NCBI GenBank assembly: GCA_030141605.1
Contig: JAQGDQ010000999.1
Coordinates: 1 to 45,000 of the forward strand
DNA: 45,000 nt
Source: Tubiluchus corallicola
Taxonomy: Eukaryota; Priapulida; Priapulimorpha; Priapulimorphida; Tubiluchidae
Reading direction: 5' to 3'
The translations under genes were made by a program, and so were the position numbers. Shown here in pieces: positions 23,409 to 29,538 of this stretch. The notes under the pieces were generated by a model. The model saw nothing but the letters and a program-made list of their open reading frames with translations, searched no databases and had not been told where the DNA came from. Numbering within the stretch: position 1 is the first letter of the stretch; every line of letters begins with the position of its first letter.

Positions 23409-24836
23409 GTAGGACAAAGGGATGCAAAGGACAGCTACACTTATTTTTCTGCAAAACCAGCACGTACCATTTGTATGATACCGGATACGGTCTTCCAGTC
23501 AGCTTCTTCAATATTGTCATCAACCATACCTTGGTAACCCTAAAACAACCCACATTAATTAGCCAGTAGTATTCCAACAGAGCAGTAAATACTTTTATTA
23601 ATAATTTGGCTGCTTTGTTAATAATAATCAAAAGAAACTTGATAAAAGTCACTATCAGTAAATACCATTACCAGTTTTAAGAAAGTAAAGAAGATAACAC
23701 ATCTTTGCAAATAAGTTACCTCTTTGATGAAGTATACTTTGCAGCCAACGTAAATTCCCATCCGTACGACAGCACGCACGGCTGCATTCATACCTGTAAT
23801 AAATAAATCATGAAATAAGCATTAAAGGTTGAAATAAATTGAAAAAAATCCTCGTCATGCCATCACCAAAAATAACGTAACTGCAACTCTGACATAACAA
23901 CACAGTAAAAACAGATCAAATGAGCATAATGGAAAATAAAGAAGCCAAAAATTTTACACATTTGAATAAACATTACGTGCGTATAAAATTTAAATAAGCG
24001 TGTCTTTGAAATGAATGTCAAAACAGTGATTGTCAGCCAGGCTATTCTTTCATATGTACATTTTGAAAACAAATTTTGCATTTAAAAGGTAAAAACAAAA
24101 GCAGACCAACTTCTATTACTTGAGTGCACACTATTTCATGAATATACTAGAAGTGTATAATATGCAGGTATGTTACAAATAATTACAATAATGAATCGTG
24201 AATGTTTATTTCACAAACATAAACACAAGTACAATTAACAAATCAGAGACTTAAAGGACAAGAGAAGGGTACCTGAAGTAGCTTTCAGAAAAATCGTATA
24301 CTAGAAGTGTATAATATGCAGGTATGTACAAATCTTTATTTCACAAACATAAACACAAGTACATTTAACAAATCAGAGACTTAAAGGACAAGAGAAGGGT
24401 ACCTGAAGGAGGTTTCAGAAAAATCGTCTTAAAAATTATATTACTTTACAGCAATTTCATACGTATATCGCACTCGCGTTAAAAGGAATTGTCGTTTGTT
24501 TTCATTTTAAATCTCCCGCAATGCTGTTCCGACCACACCATTACATGACATCATATATGCACAACGTAAATCGGGGGAAGGAAATGTTTAAATATTTCTA
24601 AAGTGCATCAGTCACTCAAATTTGTAAGTGTTAAACGATAAAAAAGGCATACCTTGGGCGTCCCCTCCACTGGTAAATACGGCAATACCACGACCCGTGT
24701 GACATCCTTGCGTCACCGTTTCCCCTTCTATTCCTAATATAGGCACTACCGAAAGAGGATCGCCATCGGTCACAGACTCCAGCCGCTGCAGCTTGGGCAC
24801 GCTTTTCACAGGACTAGGAGAGGAAATGTCGTTCAT
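17..24836 (-). CDS. Pfk: 6-phosphofructokinase gene, 13 visible exon positions, 3' end off the left edge
   Basis: Cytosolic enzyme that phosphorylates fructose 6-phosphate to fructose 1,6-bisphosphate with ATP; the committing step of glycolysis. Coding exons in transcript order: 24836-24653, 23793-23720, 23539-23468, 22154-21965, 21203-21038, 13804-13651, 11683-11588, 9865-9773, 8429-8304, 6894-6830, 5877-5787, 4599-4453, then either 223-153 or 87-17. All junctions are GT-AG and every phase joins in frame, giving 509 codons plus 2 nt. Family motifs appear in order: [15 protein letters not shown] (about 55-69), [10 protein letters not shown] and [10 protein letters not shown] (N-half ATP site), [19 protein letters not shown] (catalytic Asp region), [17 protein letters not shown], and in the C-half [13 protein letters not shown]. 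Animal PFKs are usually near 780-800 residues, so about two thirds is present. The N-terminus carries a Ser/Pro-rich extension of about 48 residues before the first conserved strand. A further upstream noncoding or coding exon cannot be excluded. Confidence 0.96.
88..152 (-). other. 65-bp spacer intron between the two alternative Pfk exons
   Basis: It runs from the GTAAGT donor of exon 13a to the TTTTCAG acceptor of exon 13b. A possible branch point (TTCAC, A about 21 nt before the acceptor) lies only about 43 nt from the donor. That is closer than spliceosomes usually tolerate, so steric interference may enforce the either/or choice. The other Pfk introns are 180 bp to 7.2 kb. Confidence 0.7.
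153..223 (-). CDS. Pfk: Pfk alternative exon 13a (mutually exclusive partner)
   Basis: The acceptor ATTTCAG precedes base 223 and the donor AA|GTAAGT follows base 153, both strong. The exon is 71 bp: 23 codons plus 2 nt. It encodes a segment with W6, G11, a [10 protein letters not shown] end and a conserved G-G-x-x-x-G-x-K pattern. It follows in phase from exon 12, which ends in GLVAGN. It shares only W6, G11, G16, G17, G21 and K23 with exon 13b, and these are the positions the PFK family also keeps. The 65-bp gap (88-152) to exon 13b is far shorter than any other intron of the gene. Confidence 0.88.
385..860. mobile_element. Nonautonomous hAT element, family 1, copy a
   Basis: Terminal inverted repeats begin CAGGGGTGTGCAAATT and end AATTTGCACACCCCTG. 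The 8-bp target duplication CTTTAAAT is exact on both sides (377-384 and 861-868), diagnostic for hAT-type insertion. The interior has GCGGCCCG-rich subterminal motifs and no transposase. A second copy lies inverted at 33802-34264. The small open frame on its minus strand is repeated there only because the element is repeated. It sits in the Pfk intron between exons 12 and 13. Confidence 0.93.
891..1396. repeat. Minisatellite, 22 copies of a 23-bp unit
   Basis: Unit TTTCTCCCTAAGCACTTGTC plus CA and a C/T variant base; 506 bp equals 22 units of 23 exactly. Units differ mainly at that C/T position and at a rare CAC to CAG change. The CAG variant occurs at 1087 and 1294, 207 bp (9 units) apart, with matching flanking variants. 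That implies a nine-unit block was duplicated recently. Confidence 0.95.
1620..1892 (+). pseudogene. C-terminal end of a CR1/L2/Jockey-like LINE reverse transcriptase ORF
   Basis: The frame from about 1731 reads [20 protein letters not shown] followed by [12 protein letters not shown] and stops at 1890-1892. The WNSLP...SL..FK..LR pattern is the standard C-terminus of CR1/Jockey-type ORF2 proteins. The upstream part lies in another frame, so the fragment is broken and 5'-truncated. It is an inactive remnant inside the Pfk intron. Confidence 0.7.
1893..2395 (+). mobile_element. 3' UTR of the same LINE remnant with terminal hairpin
   Basis: T-rich sequence after the ORF2 stop. It holds an inverted repeat, GAGAAGGGTGG at 2168-2178 pairing with CCACCCTTTCTC at 2205-2216, and ends in AATAAA-like tail sequence near 2380-2395. 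The hairpin layout resembles that in the retroelement ends at 11139 and 31704. Confidence 0.55.
2396..4139. other. Pfk intron, mostly unassigned
   Basis: AT-rich. Around 2475-3028 there is a cluster of AATCGATT/ATTAATCG motifs ending in CACCACTG, which looks like one end of an old hAT element, but I found no matching left end. I see nothing coding in it. Confidence 0.4.
4140..4350. repeat. Degenerate short tandem repeat (CAGCCAGT/CAATCA-like)
   Basis: Repeated short words of the type CAGCCAGTCAGT, CAGCCAGCC, AACCAGTCA and AGCCAGCCAATCA, with decaying similarity from left to right. No coding potential. Confidence 0.5.
4453..4599 (-). CDS. Pfk: Pfk exon 12, start of the C-terminal regulatory half
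   Basis: The acceptor TTTTGTGCAG precedes base 4599 and the donor AAT|GTAAGT follows base 4453. The 147 bp are 49 codons in phase 0-0. It encodes [20 protein letters not shown] and continues to a [13 protein letters not shown] end. It is the C-half repeat of the N-half opening strand ([18 protein letters not shown]). The catalytic Gly-Gly-Asp of the N-half is replaced by GAPACG, as is usual in the regulatory half of animal PFK. Confidence 0.97.
4708..5206 (+). mobile_element. Nonautonomous hAT element, family 2, copy a (full length, 499 bp)
   Basis: Starts CAGGGATGAAAATGA and ends ATTCTCATCCCTG, imperfect inverted repeats. It aligns over its whole length with the 501-bp copy at 26256-26756. 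Unlike that copy it has no direct target duplication. Instead the flanks are inverted (GAGTCAAATG before, CATATGACTC after), which lengthens the apparent inverted repeat. The interior has no open frame of note. It lies in the Pfk intron between exons 11 and 12. Confidence 0.88.
5207..5786. other. Pfk intron, nothing recognised
   Basis: AT-rich sequence without coding motifs, clear repeats or inverted termini. Confidence 0.5.
5787..5877 (-). CDS. Pfk: Pfk exon 11, inter-domain linker
   Basis: The acceptor TGATGTAG precedes base 5877 and the donor ACG|GTAAGT follows base 5787. The 91 bp complete the split codon from exon 10 and add 30 codons reading [20 protein letters not shown] and on to a TICT end. 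It corresponds to the R-G-R/K-S-F-x-N-N segment and the linker between the catalytic and regulatory halves, which is variable in the family. The Ser/Pro/Thr-rich second half fits a flexible linker. Confidence 0.9.
6130..6718. mobile_element. MITE with TA target site (Tc1/mariner/pogo-like)
   Basis: Inverted termini CCGTATTTATTCGAGTATAA (left) and TTCTACTCGAATAAATACGG (right), flanked by TA on both sides (6128-6129, 6719-6720). The subterminal AACGCGCA motif is also inverted. It has no transposase. It lies in the Pfk intron between exons 10 and 11. Confidence 0.88.
6830..6894 (-). CDS. Pfk: Pfk exon 10
   Basis: The acceptor TCATTTAG-type site precedes base 6894 and the donor AA|GTACGT follows base 6830. 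The 65 bp give 21 codons plus 2 nt: [20 protein letters not shown] then G and a split Lys. It matches the family helix T-K-x-V-x-x-A-M-x-x-x-x-F-x-x-A-x-x-L-R-G-R/K at the end of the catalytic half. Confidence 0.95.
7061..7670. repeat. Compound (TG)n microsatellite with an embedded repeated core
   Basis: About 600 bp of TG with interruptions CATG, GCGC and TATG. A core reading ACAGGCATCTGTAGAGAGAT followed by TTGAATGTG recurs at about 7037, 7181, 7305 and 7401. The array therefore grew by duplicating blocks of core plus TG. Long Cys/Val or His/Thr open frames here are artefacts of the repeat. Confidence 0.95.
7858..8254. mobile_element. Possible old hAT-like element next to Pfk exon 9
   Basis: Left end TAGGGTGAGC at 7858 and right end GCTCACCCCTA at 8244-8254 form an imperfect terminal inverted repeat. 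The subterminal parts are rich in ATTCGATTCGAA-like words, as in many hAT ends. No 8-bp target duplication is preserved. A 37-bp unit is tandemly doubled inside (7953-8026). Confidence 0.4.
8304..8429 (-). CDS. Pfk: Pfk exon 9
   Basis: The acceptor TATCTCCAG precedes base 8429 and the donor AAG|GTGAGT follows base 8304. The 126 bp are 42 codons in phase 0-0. It encodes [20 protein letters not shown], then [20 protein letters not shown] and EK. It matches the conserved G-x-R-M-G-x-E-A-V and N-Q-x-V-R-x-P-L-M-E-C-V block of the catalytic half. The MEC-x-R/K region lines the substrate and effector pocket in the family. Confidence 0.97.
9320..9620. repeat. Degenerate tandem repeat, about 20-28 bp period
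   Basis: Recurring CATTGTAACATATCC-like words with variable spacers (ATTGCAACATAT, CGTTGTAACATA, CATTGTAACATTC, TCGTAACATATC). An old minisatellite in the Pfk intron between exons 8 and 9. Confidence 0.75.
9773..9865 (-). CDS. Pfk: Pfk exon 8
   Basis: The acceptor TCGCATTTAG precedes base 9865 and the donor CTG|GTAACT follows base 9773. The 93 bp are 31 codons in phase 0-0: [20 protein letters not shown] then [11 protein letters not shown]. The GHVQRGG motif, with the Arg and His used at the fructose 6-phosphate site across the subunit interface, is intact. After it the family usually has Thr/Ser-Pro; here it is Lys-Ala, an uncommon change. Confidence 0.97.
9985..10083. repeat. Interrupted (AT)n microsatellite
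   Basis: AT runs broken by GTTTTATACATATAC-like spacers. Palindromic, in the Pfk intron between exons 7 and 8. Confidence 0.9.
10267..10685 (+). mobile_element. hAT family 2, copy b, left end missing
   Basis: Aligns from CAACAAATTGCAATTATGTG to the right terminus ATTCTCATACCTG with copies a and d. About 80 bp of the left end, including the left inverted repeat, is absent, so it can no longer be mobilised. Same orientation as the other three copies. Confidence 0.85.
11139..11407 (+). mobile_element. Non-LTR retroelement 3' end with terminal hairpin and (ATT)n tail
   Basis: Homologous to the minus-strand copy at 31704-31985 over about 260 bp. It contains AAAGGGCAGC (from 11275) pairing with GCTGCCCTTT near 11310-11320. 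Inside that is the palindrome GACCAATTGGTC. The end reads AAGATAAATAAAAAGATCAT followed by ATTATTATT, a microsatellite tail typical of LINE 3' ends. Any coding part is lost. Confidence 0.75.
11588..11683 (-). CDS. Pfk: Pfk exon 7
   Basis: The acceptor TTTTTTATAG precedes base 11683 and the donor AAA|GTAAGT follows base 11588. The 96 bp are 32 codons in phase 0-0: [20 protein letters not shown] then [12 protein letters not shown]. It matches the family strand R-L-N-I-I-x-V-(A/S)-E-G-A-I-D of the catalytic core; the Glu of SEGA contacts the sugar substrate. Confidence 0.96.
11804..12335. mobile_element. MITE with TTAA target site, 532 bp
   Basis: Termini AGGAATACCGGATGATTGT and ACAATCATCCGGTTTTCCT are inverted repeats with one mismatch. 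TTAA flanks both sides (11800-11803, 12336-12339). The target site is that of piggyBac-type transposases. No transposase is encoded. It lies 116 bp upstream of the acceptor of Pfk exon 7 in transcript order. Confidence 0.85.
13062..13404 (+). mobile_element. hAT family 2, copy c, internally deleted
   Basis: Starts CAGGGATGAGAATGACAAAT and ends in a decayed ATTCTCATCAA. The exact 8-bp target duplication GGTGCACA is at 13054-13061 and 13405-13412. About 160 bp is missing from the middle compared with copy d. Confidence 0.9.
13651..13804 (-). CDS. Pfk: Pfk exon 6
   Basis: The acceptor ATTGTTTTAG precedes base 13804 and the donor CAG|GTAGAT follows base 13651. The 154 bp complete the Ser codon begun in exon 5 and add 51 codons: [20 protein letters not shown], then [20 protein letters not shown] and on to RLAQ. 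The R of HQR, the MGRHCG motif (substrate binding) and FIPEWPP are all intact. Confidence 0.97.
13805..16170. other. Pfk intron 5, 3' part; nothing recognised
   Basis: AT-rich. No Pfk-like second exons, no paired transposon ends and no tandem repeats that I can support. Confidence 0.45.
16171..16270 (-). mobile_element. Probable retroelement 3' terminus with (ACTT)n tail
   Basis: On the minus strand the sequence reads GATAAATAAAGATAC followed by about six ACTT units, the layout of a LINE or SINE 3' end with a microsatellite tail. The upstream body is not recognisable. Confidence 0.45.
16951..17565 (+). repeat. Four-unit 137-bp tandem array of a hairpin, probably a retroelement 3' UTR
   Basis: Units start at 16951, 17088, 17225 and 17361 (steps of 137, 137 and 136). 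Each unit ends in an inverted repeat, AGGTGAGTGT (17033 in unit 1) with ACACTCACCT (17063), enclosing GACCGTATGGTC. The fourth unit has lost part of the inner hairpin. The array is followed by AAAATAAATTCATAGTTCAT and an A-run, like a retroelement end. Confidence 0.85.
17906..18284. mobile_element. Nonautonomous hAT element, family 3, copy a
   Basis: Termini CAGTGGTTCCCAAAGT and ACTTTGGGAACCACTG-like (right end TTTGGGAACCACTG). Exact 8-bp target duplication CCTTACAT at 17898-17905 and 18285-18292. Subterminal GGGTAAATTACCCCC is palindromic. A shorter relative lies at 40706-40941. No transposase. Confidence 0.94.
18515..18665 (+). mobile_element. tRNA-derived SINE
   Basis: An A-box-like TAGCTCAGTGGTAGTGTG and a B-box-like GGTCATGTGTTCAAATACC lie at tRNA-like spacing, so an internal RNA polymerase III promoter is likely. 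Acceptor-stem pairing is absent and a roughly 70-bp unrelated body ends in TAATAATAATTTTT. That makes it a SINE and not a functional tRNA gene. Confidence 0.75.
18672..19005. mobile_element. pogo/Tigger-like MITE, 334 bp
   Basis: Termini CAGTCGGCCCTCGTTAAACC and CCAGTTTAACGAGGGTTGACTG (last 20 bases AGTTTAACGAGGGTTGACTG), flanked by TA on both sides. The terminal sequence resembles Tigger/pogo ends. It inserted 7 bp after the SINE. Confidence 0.9.
19008..20557. other. Pfk intron 5, nothing recognised
   Basis: AT-rich. A 70-codon plus-strand frame at 20306-20518 has no family resemblance that I can name and no splice or start context. I do not call it a gene. Confidence 0.4.
20562..21022. mobile_element. 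piggyBac-like MITE, 461 bp, next to the exon 5 donor
   Basis: Termini CCCTTTCAGTCCC and GGGTATGAAAGGG, flanked by TTAA (20558-20561, 21023-21026). Subterminal GTCCCACGGGATACATTGGG and GTATCCCACGGGATACAACG carry the same palindromic word. The end lies about 11 bp beyond the 5' splice site of Pfk exon 5, without damaging it. Confidence 0.9.
21038..21203 (-). CDS. Pfk: Pfk exon 5, catalytic aspartate region
   Basis: The acceptor TTTATGCAG precedes base 21203 and the donor AAG|GTAGGT follows base 21038. The 166 bp complete a Gly and then read [40 protein letters not shown] and [14 protein letters not shown] plus 2 nt. GSIDND and GTDMTIGTD hold the catalytic base and the Mg/ATP-proximal Asp residues of the family, all present. 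Confidence 0.98.
21965..22154 (-). CDS. Pfk: Pfk exon 4, ATP-binding loops
   Basis: The acceptor TTTTTAG precedes base 22154 and the donor CAAG|GTGAGA follows base 21965. The 190 bp read [40 protein letters not shown] and [20 protein letters not shown] then FSQ plus 1 nt. GSARC and IGGDGS are the ATP-phosphate and Mg-binding loops of the catalytic half. Confidence 0.98.
22155..23059. other. Pfk intron 3, nothing recognised
   Basis: AT-rich. A 73-codon frame at 22389-22610 is low complexity (Asn/Thr/Gln-rich) and is not supported as a gene. Confidence 0.45.
23060..23172. repeat. (AT)n-rich microsatellite in Pfk intron 3
   Basis: Several perfect AT runs separated by ACTCAAATTT- and CACATATTC-like spacers. 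Confidence 0.9.
23361..23408. repeat. (AT)n microsatellite, 60 bp past the exon 3 donor
   Basis: Two AT runs around AAAAAGATGTATTT. The longer run, about 30 bp, ends at 23408. Confidence 0.9.
23468..23539 (-). CDS. Pfk: Pfk exon 3
   Basis: The acceptor GTTTTAG precedes base 23539 and the donor ATG|GTACGT follows base 23468. The 72 bp are 24 codons in phase 0-0: [20 protein letters not shown] then IIQM. It matches G-Y-x-G-(L/M)-V-D and W-x-x-V-S-x-I-I of the family. This W...G segment leading into [10 protein letters not shown] is the N-half twin of the alternative exons 13a/13b. Confidence 0.97.
23720..23793 (-). CDS. Pfk: Pfk exon 2
   Basis: The acceptor TTATTACAG precedes base 23793 and the donor GAG|GTAACT follows base 23720. 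The 74 bp complete Gly and read [20 protein letters not shown] then FIKE. This is the MNAAVRA helix after the GGDAQG loop. Confidence 0.98.
24143..24428. repeat. Two-copy tandem duplication in Pfk intron 1
   Basis: Copy 1 (about 24143-24296) and copy 2 (about 24297-24428) share TATACTAGAAGTGTATAATA and the following sequence up to TTTCAGAAAAATCGT. Copy 2 lacks about 22 bp (a TAATTACAATAATGAATCGT stretch). High identity suggests a recent event. Confidence 0.9.
24653..24836 (-). CDS. Pfk: Pfk exon 1 with start codon
   Basis: ATG at 24836-24834, donor CAAG|GTATGC after base 24653. The 184 bp are 61 codons plus 1 nt. A Ser/Pro-rich variable N-terminus ([20 protein letters not shown]) leads to [14 protein letters not shown], the first strand and glycine loop of the ATP site. 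An in-frame TAG lies just upstream. TTTTTAATAG at 24848-24857 could also be a splice acceptor, so a 5' UTR exon or an alternative N-terminal exon further upstream is possible. A short upstream ATG (24844) opens a three-codon frame. Confidence 0.9.
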
Positions 24837-24857
24837 GACCACATCCTATTAAAAACT

Positions 24858-26255
24858 CATTTGAATCAATGGGGAAGTATATGGGTCATTCTCCACAGAA
24901 CGTACAAATGTCGTCCCATGATGCCCTTTCTTAAAAAACAAATTTTCTGGTGAAAAATCATCTCATTACTGATAGGTACCAAGGAAATAGACTGCTTCCA
25001 GTTGTATACTATGCCACAAAAGTATTTCGGACATCTCAGGTGAAGCTGAAAAGGGATCCTTGTAAAGTTTTTCCACTGTCCCCAGTGCCCTTTTTCAACA
25101 TTTTCGATGCACTAGATTTGGTAGGGAGTATCCATTTAAGTATTTTATTTGCATGTTTTATTCTAAATAGTACACTAAATACAAATACATTCTTCTCAAA
25201 TACTTTCAGAATCAACAAATATGAGTATTGCTTAATTTGATGTGTGTCTCCATGTTCAATGTCATTCCTGTTACTTTTATGAAAAAGGTCAGTCACATGC
25301 TACTGATTAACCCTATTGCTTTAATTCTTTGTCACCAGAGGGCACCATATATGTATTACATAATAAAAAGTGTCATGCAAGCTTTATGTAAAACGCATGT
25401 AATTTCAAAAGCAACACAGTCATTCAGCATCGCACTAGTTTATAACAGGTTGAAAACAGAAGTGAAAAAAACAAGCAGAAGAATCGGACAAATATTAATA
25501 TTAACATCCCGCGAATATGTCAAAAATAAGTAAGGCTAAACTAGCAGATACCAAGATGCACTTTAGCATGCTAAAAATTCATATCTGGCTACCTATTTCA
25601 ATAAATCACCCAAGGCCGGCCACAAAAAATTGTTTCTGTCTTACCTCATGTCAGTAGGGAGGGTGGAAATTTTTTTAAAGCTTTGTGTTCAAATGTTTAA
25701 AGCTGAATCGAAGCTGATCAGCAGTAATGTTTTAAATTTTTTCTGTGCCCATTTTTCACACTTTGCTTTTTAGTTTCGCATTACTAAATTATCGTATAAT
25801 TATCGATTATTGTATAGCCTCTTTTTTATAAATGACAGCTACTCAGCCACTACTTTTTCGAAACTTTTTAGCCTCCAATACAATGAGTGTTATACAAAAC
25901 GGCAAACCTTGCTGAGAGTTAGCCGTGGAAAAACATGGTCGCATCCCGCGTTCCCCGAAAAAGATCAATTTTATAATAATTATTGTGTTTTACGTTTTAA
26001 TTTAAAAAAAATACGCTCTTATATGACTGCATCAATTAAGTATATGAACATACAAAAAAAATATAAACTCCCGGTCTGGTGTGCGATAAAAAAATATTAC
26101 CCGGGCGATTAGACGGAAACAGTTAAGTATTTTTATAGTTGGCCTAATAAACTAGTTAATCCTTTATGAATAGGCTAGAGGTAAAGTACTATAAGTTATA
26201 TTTGAATCAGTGCAAGTAAATCTGAACACTATCAAGTATAAGTACAAGTACAAAT
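24858..26255. other. Region upstream of Pfk exon 1
   Basis: No TATA box or upstream exon could be assigned with confidence. Small open frames here show no family motifs. Confidence 0.35.
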
Positions 26256-26756
26256 CAGGGATGAGAATGACAAATTGCAAAAAACTCTGAAACAGGCCGG
26301 GGGTTTGTGGGCCGCACAGCCAGCAACAAATTGCAATTTTGTGATCGTAGAGAGCCTCTAAGTGGACTTAGTTATCTAGTATATCTAAATATCAGTTACC
26401 TGGTTTCATGCATAATTTAAAATACCCAACTATCAAGGATACATGATACCTAATTGTCTCAAAAATGCCTAAGTACTGTCCGCTCCTATGCAAAAGTATA
26501 TAAAAACTGTATGCAATTGACTCAAATAACTCCGCACAATTGATTCTATATTTTTATACATAGAGATATACACGTGGTTACACTGATGTACGTGATGTAA
26601 ACAAAGTGACGACCTGCCACCCAGCGGTCAGCTTGTGAAATAATGTACTGGGTCCGTAAAAATTTTCTCAACGAATTTACGCAATTTATAAAAATGGCAC
26701 TACTGGTCTTCCAAAAACTCGGAATTCCGCGTATCCGCGGAAAATTCTCATCCCTG
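26256..26756 (+). mobile_element. hAT family 2, copy d, complete with target duplication
   Basis: CAGGGATGAGAATGACAAAT to ATTCTCATCCCTG, flanked by the exact 8-bp repeat GTACAAAT (26248-26255 and 26757-26764). This copy defines the 501-bp family. The right end has a short palindrome GCGTATCCGCGG before the terminal repeat. No transposase. Confidence 0.95.
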
Positions 26757-26764
26757 GTACAAAT

Positions 26765-28029
26765 ACACTCGAAATTTATCAAACGCAAGAACAAGACCAA
26801 GTACTTGTTATCAAGCACAAGTACATTTTCATTAAATAAACAACTTATTCAAAACATAATTATACAAATTTGTCATTGCACTTAACATACATGCCTGCAA
26901 TGTTGAAAGCTCTTTCTACTGCTTAAGGGACAGCCTGAATTGATAAGTTATTACAAGCCAACTTTGCCAGTACAGTATGTGAAAGGAGTTTTTTTATGTT
27001 GTTGCCAAAATTTTAGTGGATCACTCCCTTCCTCTGTACATGATCGACCTAAATATTTGCTGACGTCCAGCAAAACTGATGGTCCATCAACAGTTGGAAC
27101 ACTTGACTGGAGCTACTGATATTTTAACTCCAAATACTTCACAATCAAGTATAGGTGCTTTGTTTTTAATAAAAGTTGCAAATACTTAGAAAACAGTACT
27201 TAAGTCGTACAAGTACATTACTTGAACCAAGCCTCCTTCCGAGCCAATGCCATTTAATTAGGCCTAACCGAAGTGAACATAAGTACAGCAAATTTCAGAA
27301 AAATTTGCGAAAATAACTTTCAAAAAGATTTAAATCATTTAACGGCAACTCACTTAGCAGAATGTTTGCTGCAATTTATATTACCATCGTTAAATTAGAT
27401 TTAATACTCACTGCTATACACTTAAAATTAACTGCTCAAATCAGTAAACATTCGTTTCAAAAAGTGATTGATATTATTTATTAATATATAAATGCTAAAA
27501 AATAAAACTACAAACAAACTTCATTAAATTGCAAGCAAAATAAAGAATGTAATCTTAAATAGTGAATATATACTTTTGGAATAACACTTAGCTTACCATT
27601 CTAAAACTTCCGTAAGACTAATCGTCCTATGAAGTTCAAAATGTCATGAAAAAGTCACACAACTTTTTCCTGAACGCCATTTGTGGCACTACAGTGATGC
27701 TTTAGCGAATAATTTAAAGGGCATATCCTCGTCATCTTCCACTTTGAACGAAAACTCTTCCTGTACACACACTACCTCTTTCACAAAGCCAAGAGTAACA
27801 GGCCGCTTTACGGAGAGTTACCGCAGGTGCCATAGATATGGATAGTACTAGACATTCTTAACACTAAGCAGTTAAGCACATACAGTGTCAGTCAGTATGT
27901 CAAATAATCATTTTACTTTGTTCCTTGTAGTGGCAAATGAATTTTAAACATGATTAATGTAAAGTCATAAAATTGGTAACCAAATTTGCAGTTAATCACC
28001 GTATGTCATGACACGTATAAGCAGCCTCA
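26765..28029. other. Intergenic, nothing recognised
   Basis: AT-rich without coding motifs or paired inverted ends. Confidence 0.4.
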
Positions 28030-28710
28030 GATCAATTGATTATGTCAGCATATGAGAAAAAAGATCTTGGTATTACTTGTGGGCAACAAGTTTCAATTTA
28101 CAAATCACATTCATAATTGTAATCGAAGAATGGCACACAGCCAGATAACTTCAGATATTTAGACACTGATATGTTAATCAATCTTTACAAATCGATGGCA
28201 AGGCCTGTCCTAGACTATGCTGACATGTTTAGAACCCATTAAGACATGACATGATTCGTGAGCTTAAAAGCACTCAGCGTTGAGCAACTAGAATGATACC
28301 AGATATTGCTGATTGAAAGGCCATTATGCTGAAAGATTACAACACTTAGTTAGGAGTTACAAACTTAAATACATAAGATGCAAGCAAGATATGATCCAGA
28401 CATTTGGAACCTACATGGGTATTGACTGGATGGTAACAAAATATTTGTATTTCAGATACATCATGGGTATTCACTTAAAGTCAACAAGAAAACTGTTCCA
28501 GAATGGGGAAGAACACAAAATATGTTTGCAGCTCGTGTTGTAAATGCCTGGAAAAACTTCCTGAGTATGTGGTGAGTGCTTCTTCAGTTTCTCAATTTAA
28601 AGCTCAATTAGATCGACTCTATTCCACTCATACCGAGAGTTATTATATTGATTTTAGAATTCTGCAGTGGCATCAAGACGCTTGGACTTTTGAGGGAACC
28701 TGAAGCTATA
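28030..28710 (+). pseudogene. CR1/L2/Jockey-like LINE ORF2 C-terminal pseudogene
   Basis: Successive frames read YEKKDLGIT, then DMLINLYKSMARPVLDYAD, YAERLQHLVRSYKLKYIRCK, IHLKSTRKLF, and LPEYVVSASSVSQFKAQLDR. These match in order the thumb and C-terminal part of CR1/Jockey-type reverse transcriptases (EKDLGV, LYK...R..LEY, ERL..L....L..RR, HS.KL, LPE.VV.A.S...FK..LD). At least two frameshifts and stops break it. Confidence 0.85.
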
Positions 28711-28959
28711 AATGGTACGAAGAACACACAGATACTATCGTCCATATTGTACCGTTAGTGCCACCACGACTAGAATGCTCAACATAAATAAAGCATCCAG
28801 AGAAAACTGGAGCTGTAAAAAGAGATCATTTATGTGTAAACCCTATCCACGCTGTAAGCTATAAGCTGCAATGATATCTCACTTTCTCTTTGAGGCCTCA
28901 TTCCATGCGTTGTAGACATTGAGGTATTAACATATATTAGAGCACACCACCTACTCTTA

Positions 28960-29370
28960 TCTGCAGCTAACAGTGTAAGTTCTTCTATTCCTAAAGTTAG
29001 ATTTGGCTGAAGTTGTTGAACATCTCATTTATCTTAGTTATCTCGGTTGTTTTTGGTTTGCTATGTGTTTTTTGCAGGAGTTTTAAGGCTTTGTTTAAGG
29101 TACTTCACCTGGCAATCTTGGACGTTGTCCTAGCCATTTTAATCTTTACTTTTGAACTCCAATGAATTTTTTCTGTTCTAGTGTACAAATCTTCATTTTT
29201 TATTATGTATGCCATCTTATCTTCAAAACTTTCCTTGGAAGACTTCTATGAAATGTGTTAATTAGCTTTTCTTGAATGATTGTTAAACTCCATGTTTCAC
29301 TGTTGTGCAATGCTGTTAATGTAAGCATTAACTAGTGGACGTTTTTGACTGTGTCAAAAATTGTGGTAAG
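28960..29370 (-). pseudogene. LINE ORF2 C-terminal fragment, distal part
   Basis: On the minus strand one frame reads LHNSETWSLTIIQEKLINTF then HRSLPRKVLKIRWHT. This is the Y/H-x-S-E-T-W-x-L-T...FHRR-LR--L-IRW signature of LINE ORF2 C-termini. Further on come LGQRPRLPGE and a KALKLLQKTHSKPKTT stretch. Frame changes and stops make it dead. Confidence 0.75.
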
Positions 29371-29538
29371 ATTCTGCTTCTGTGACAGGAGATGCTATTA
29401 ATGGTAGCTTTTGTTTTGTATTAAATTTTACAAATAAAAATTAATTTTAAAATAACTAATTGTATGTAGCTCGATTAACAGCTTGTCACTTTTTGACCAG
29501 TCACCTGTGGATGAAGACTCAAAAAATACAGGAAAAAT

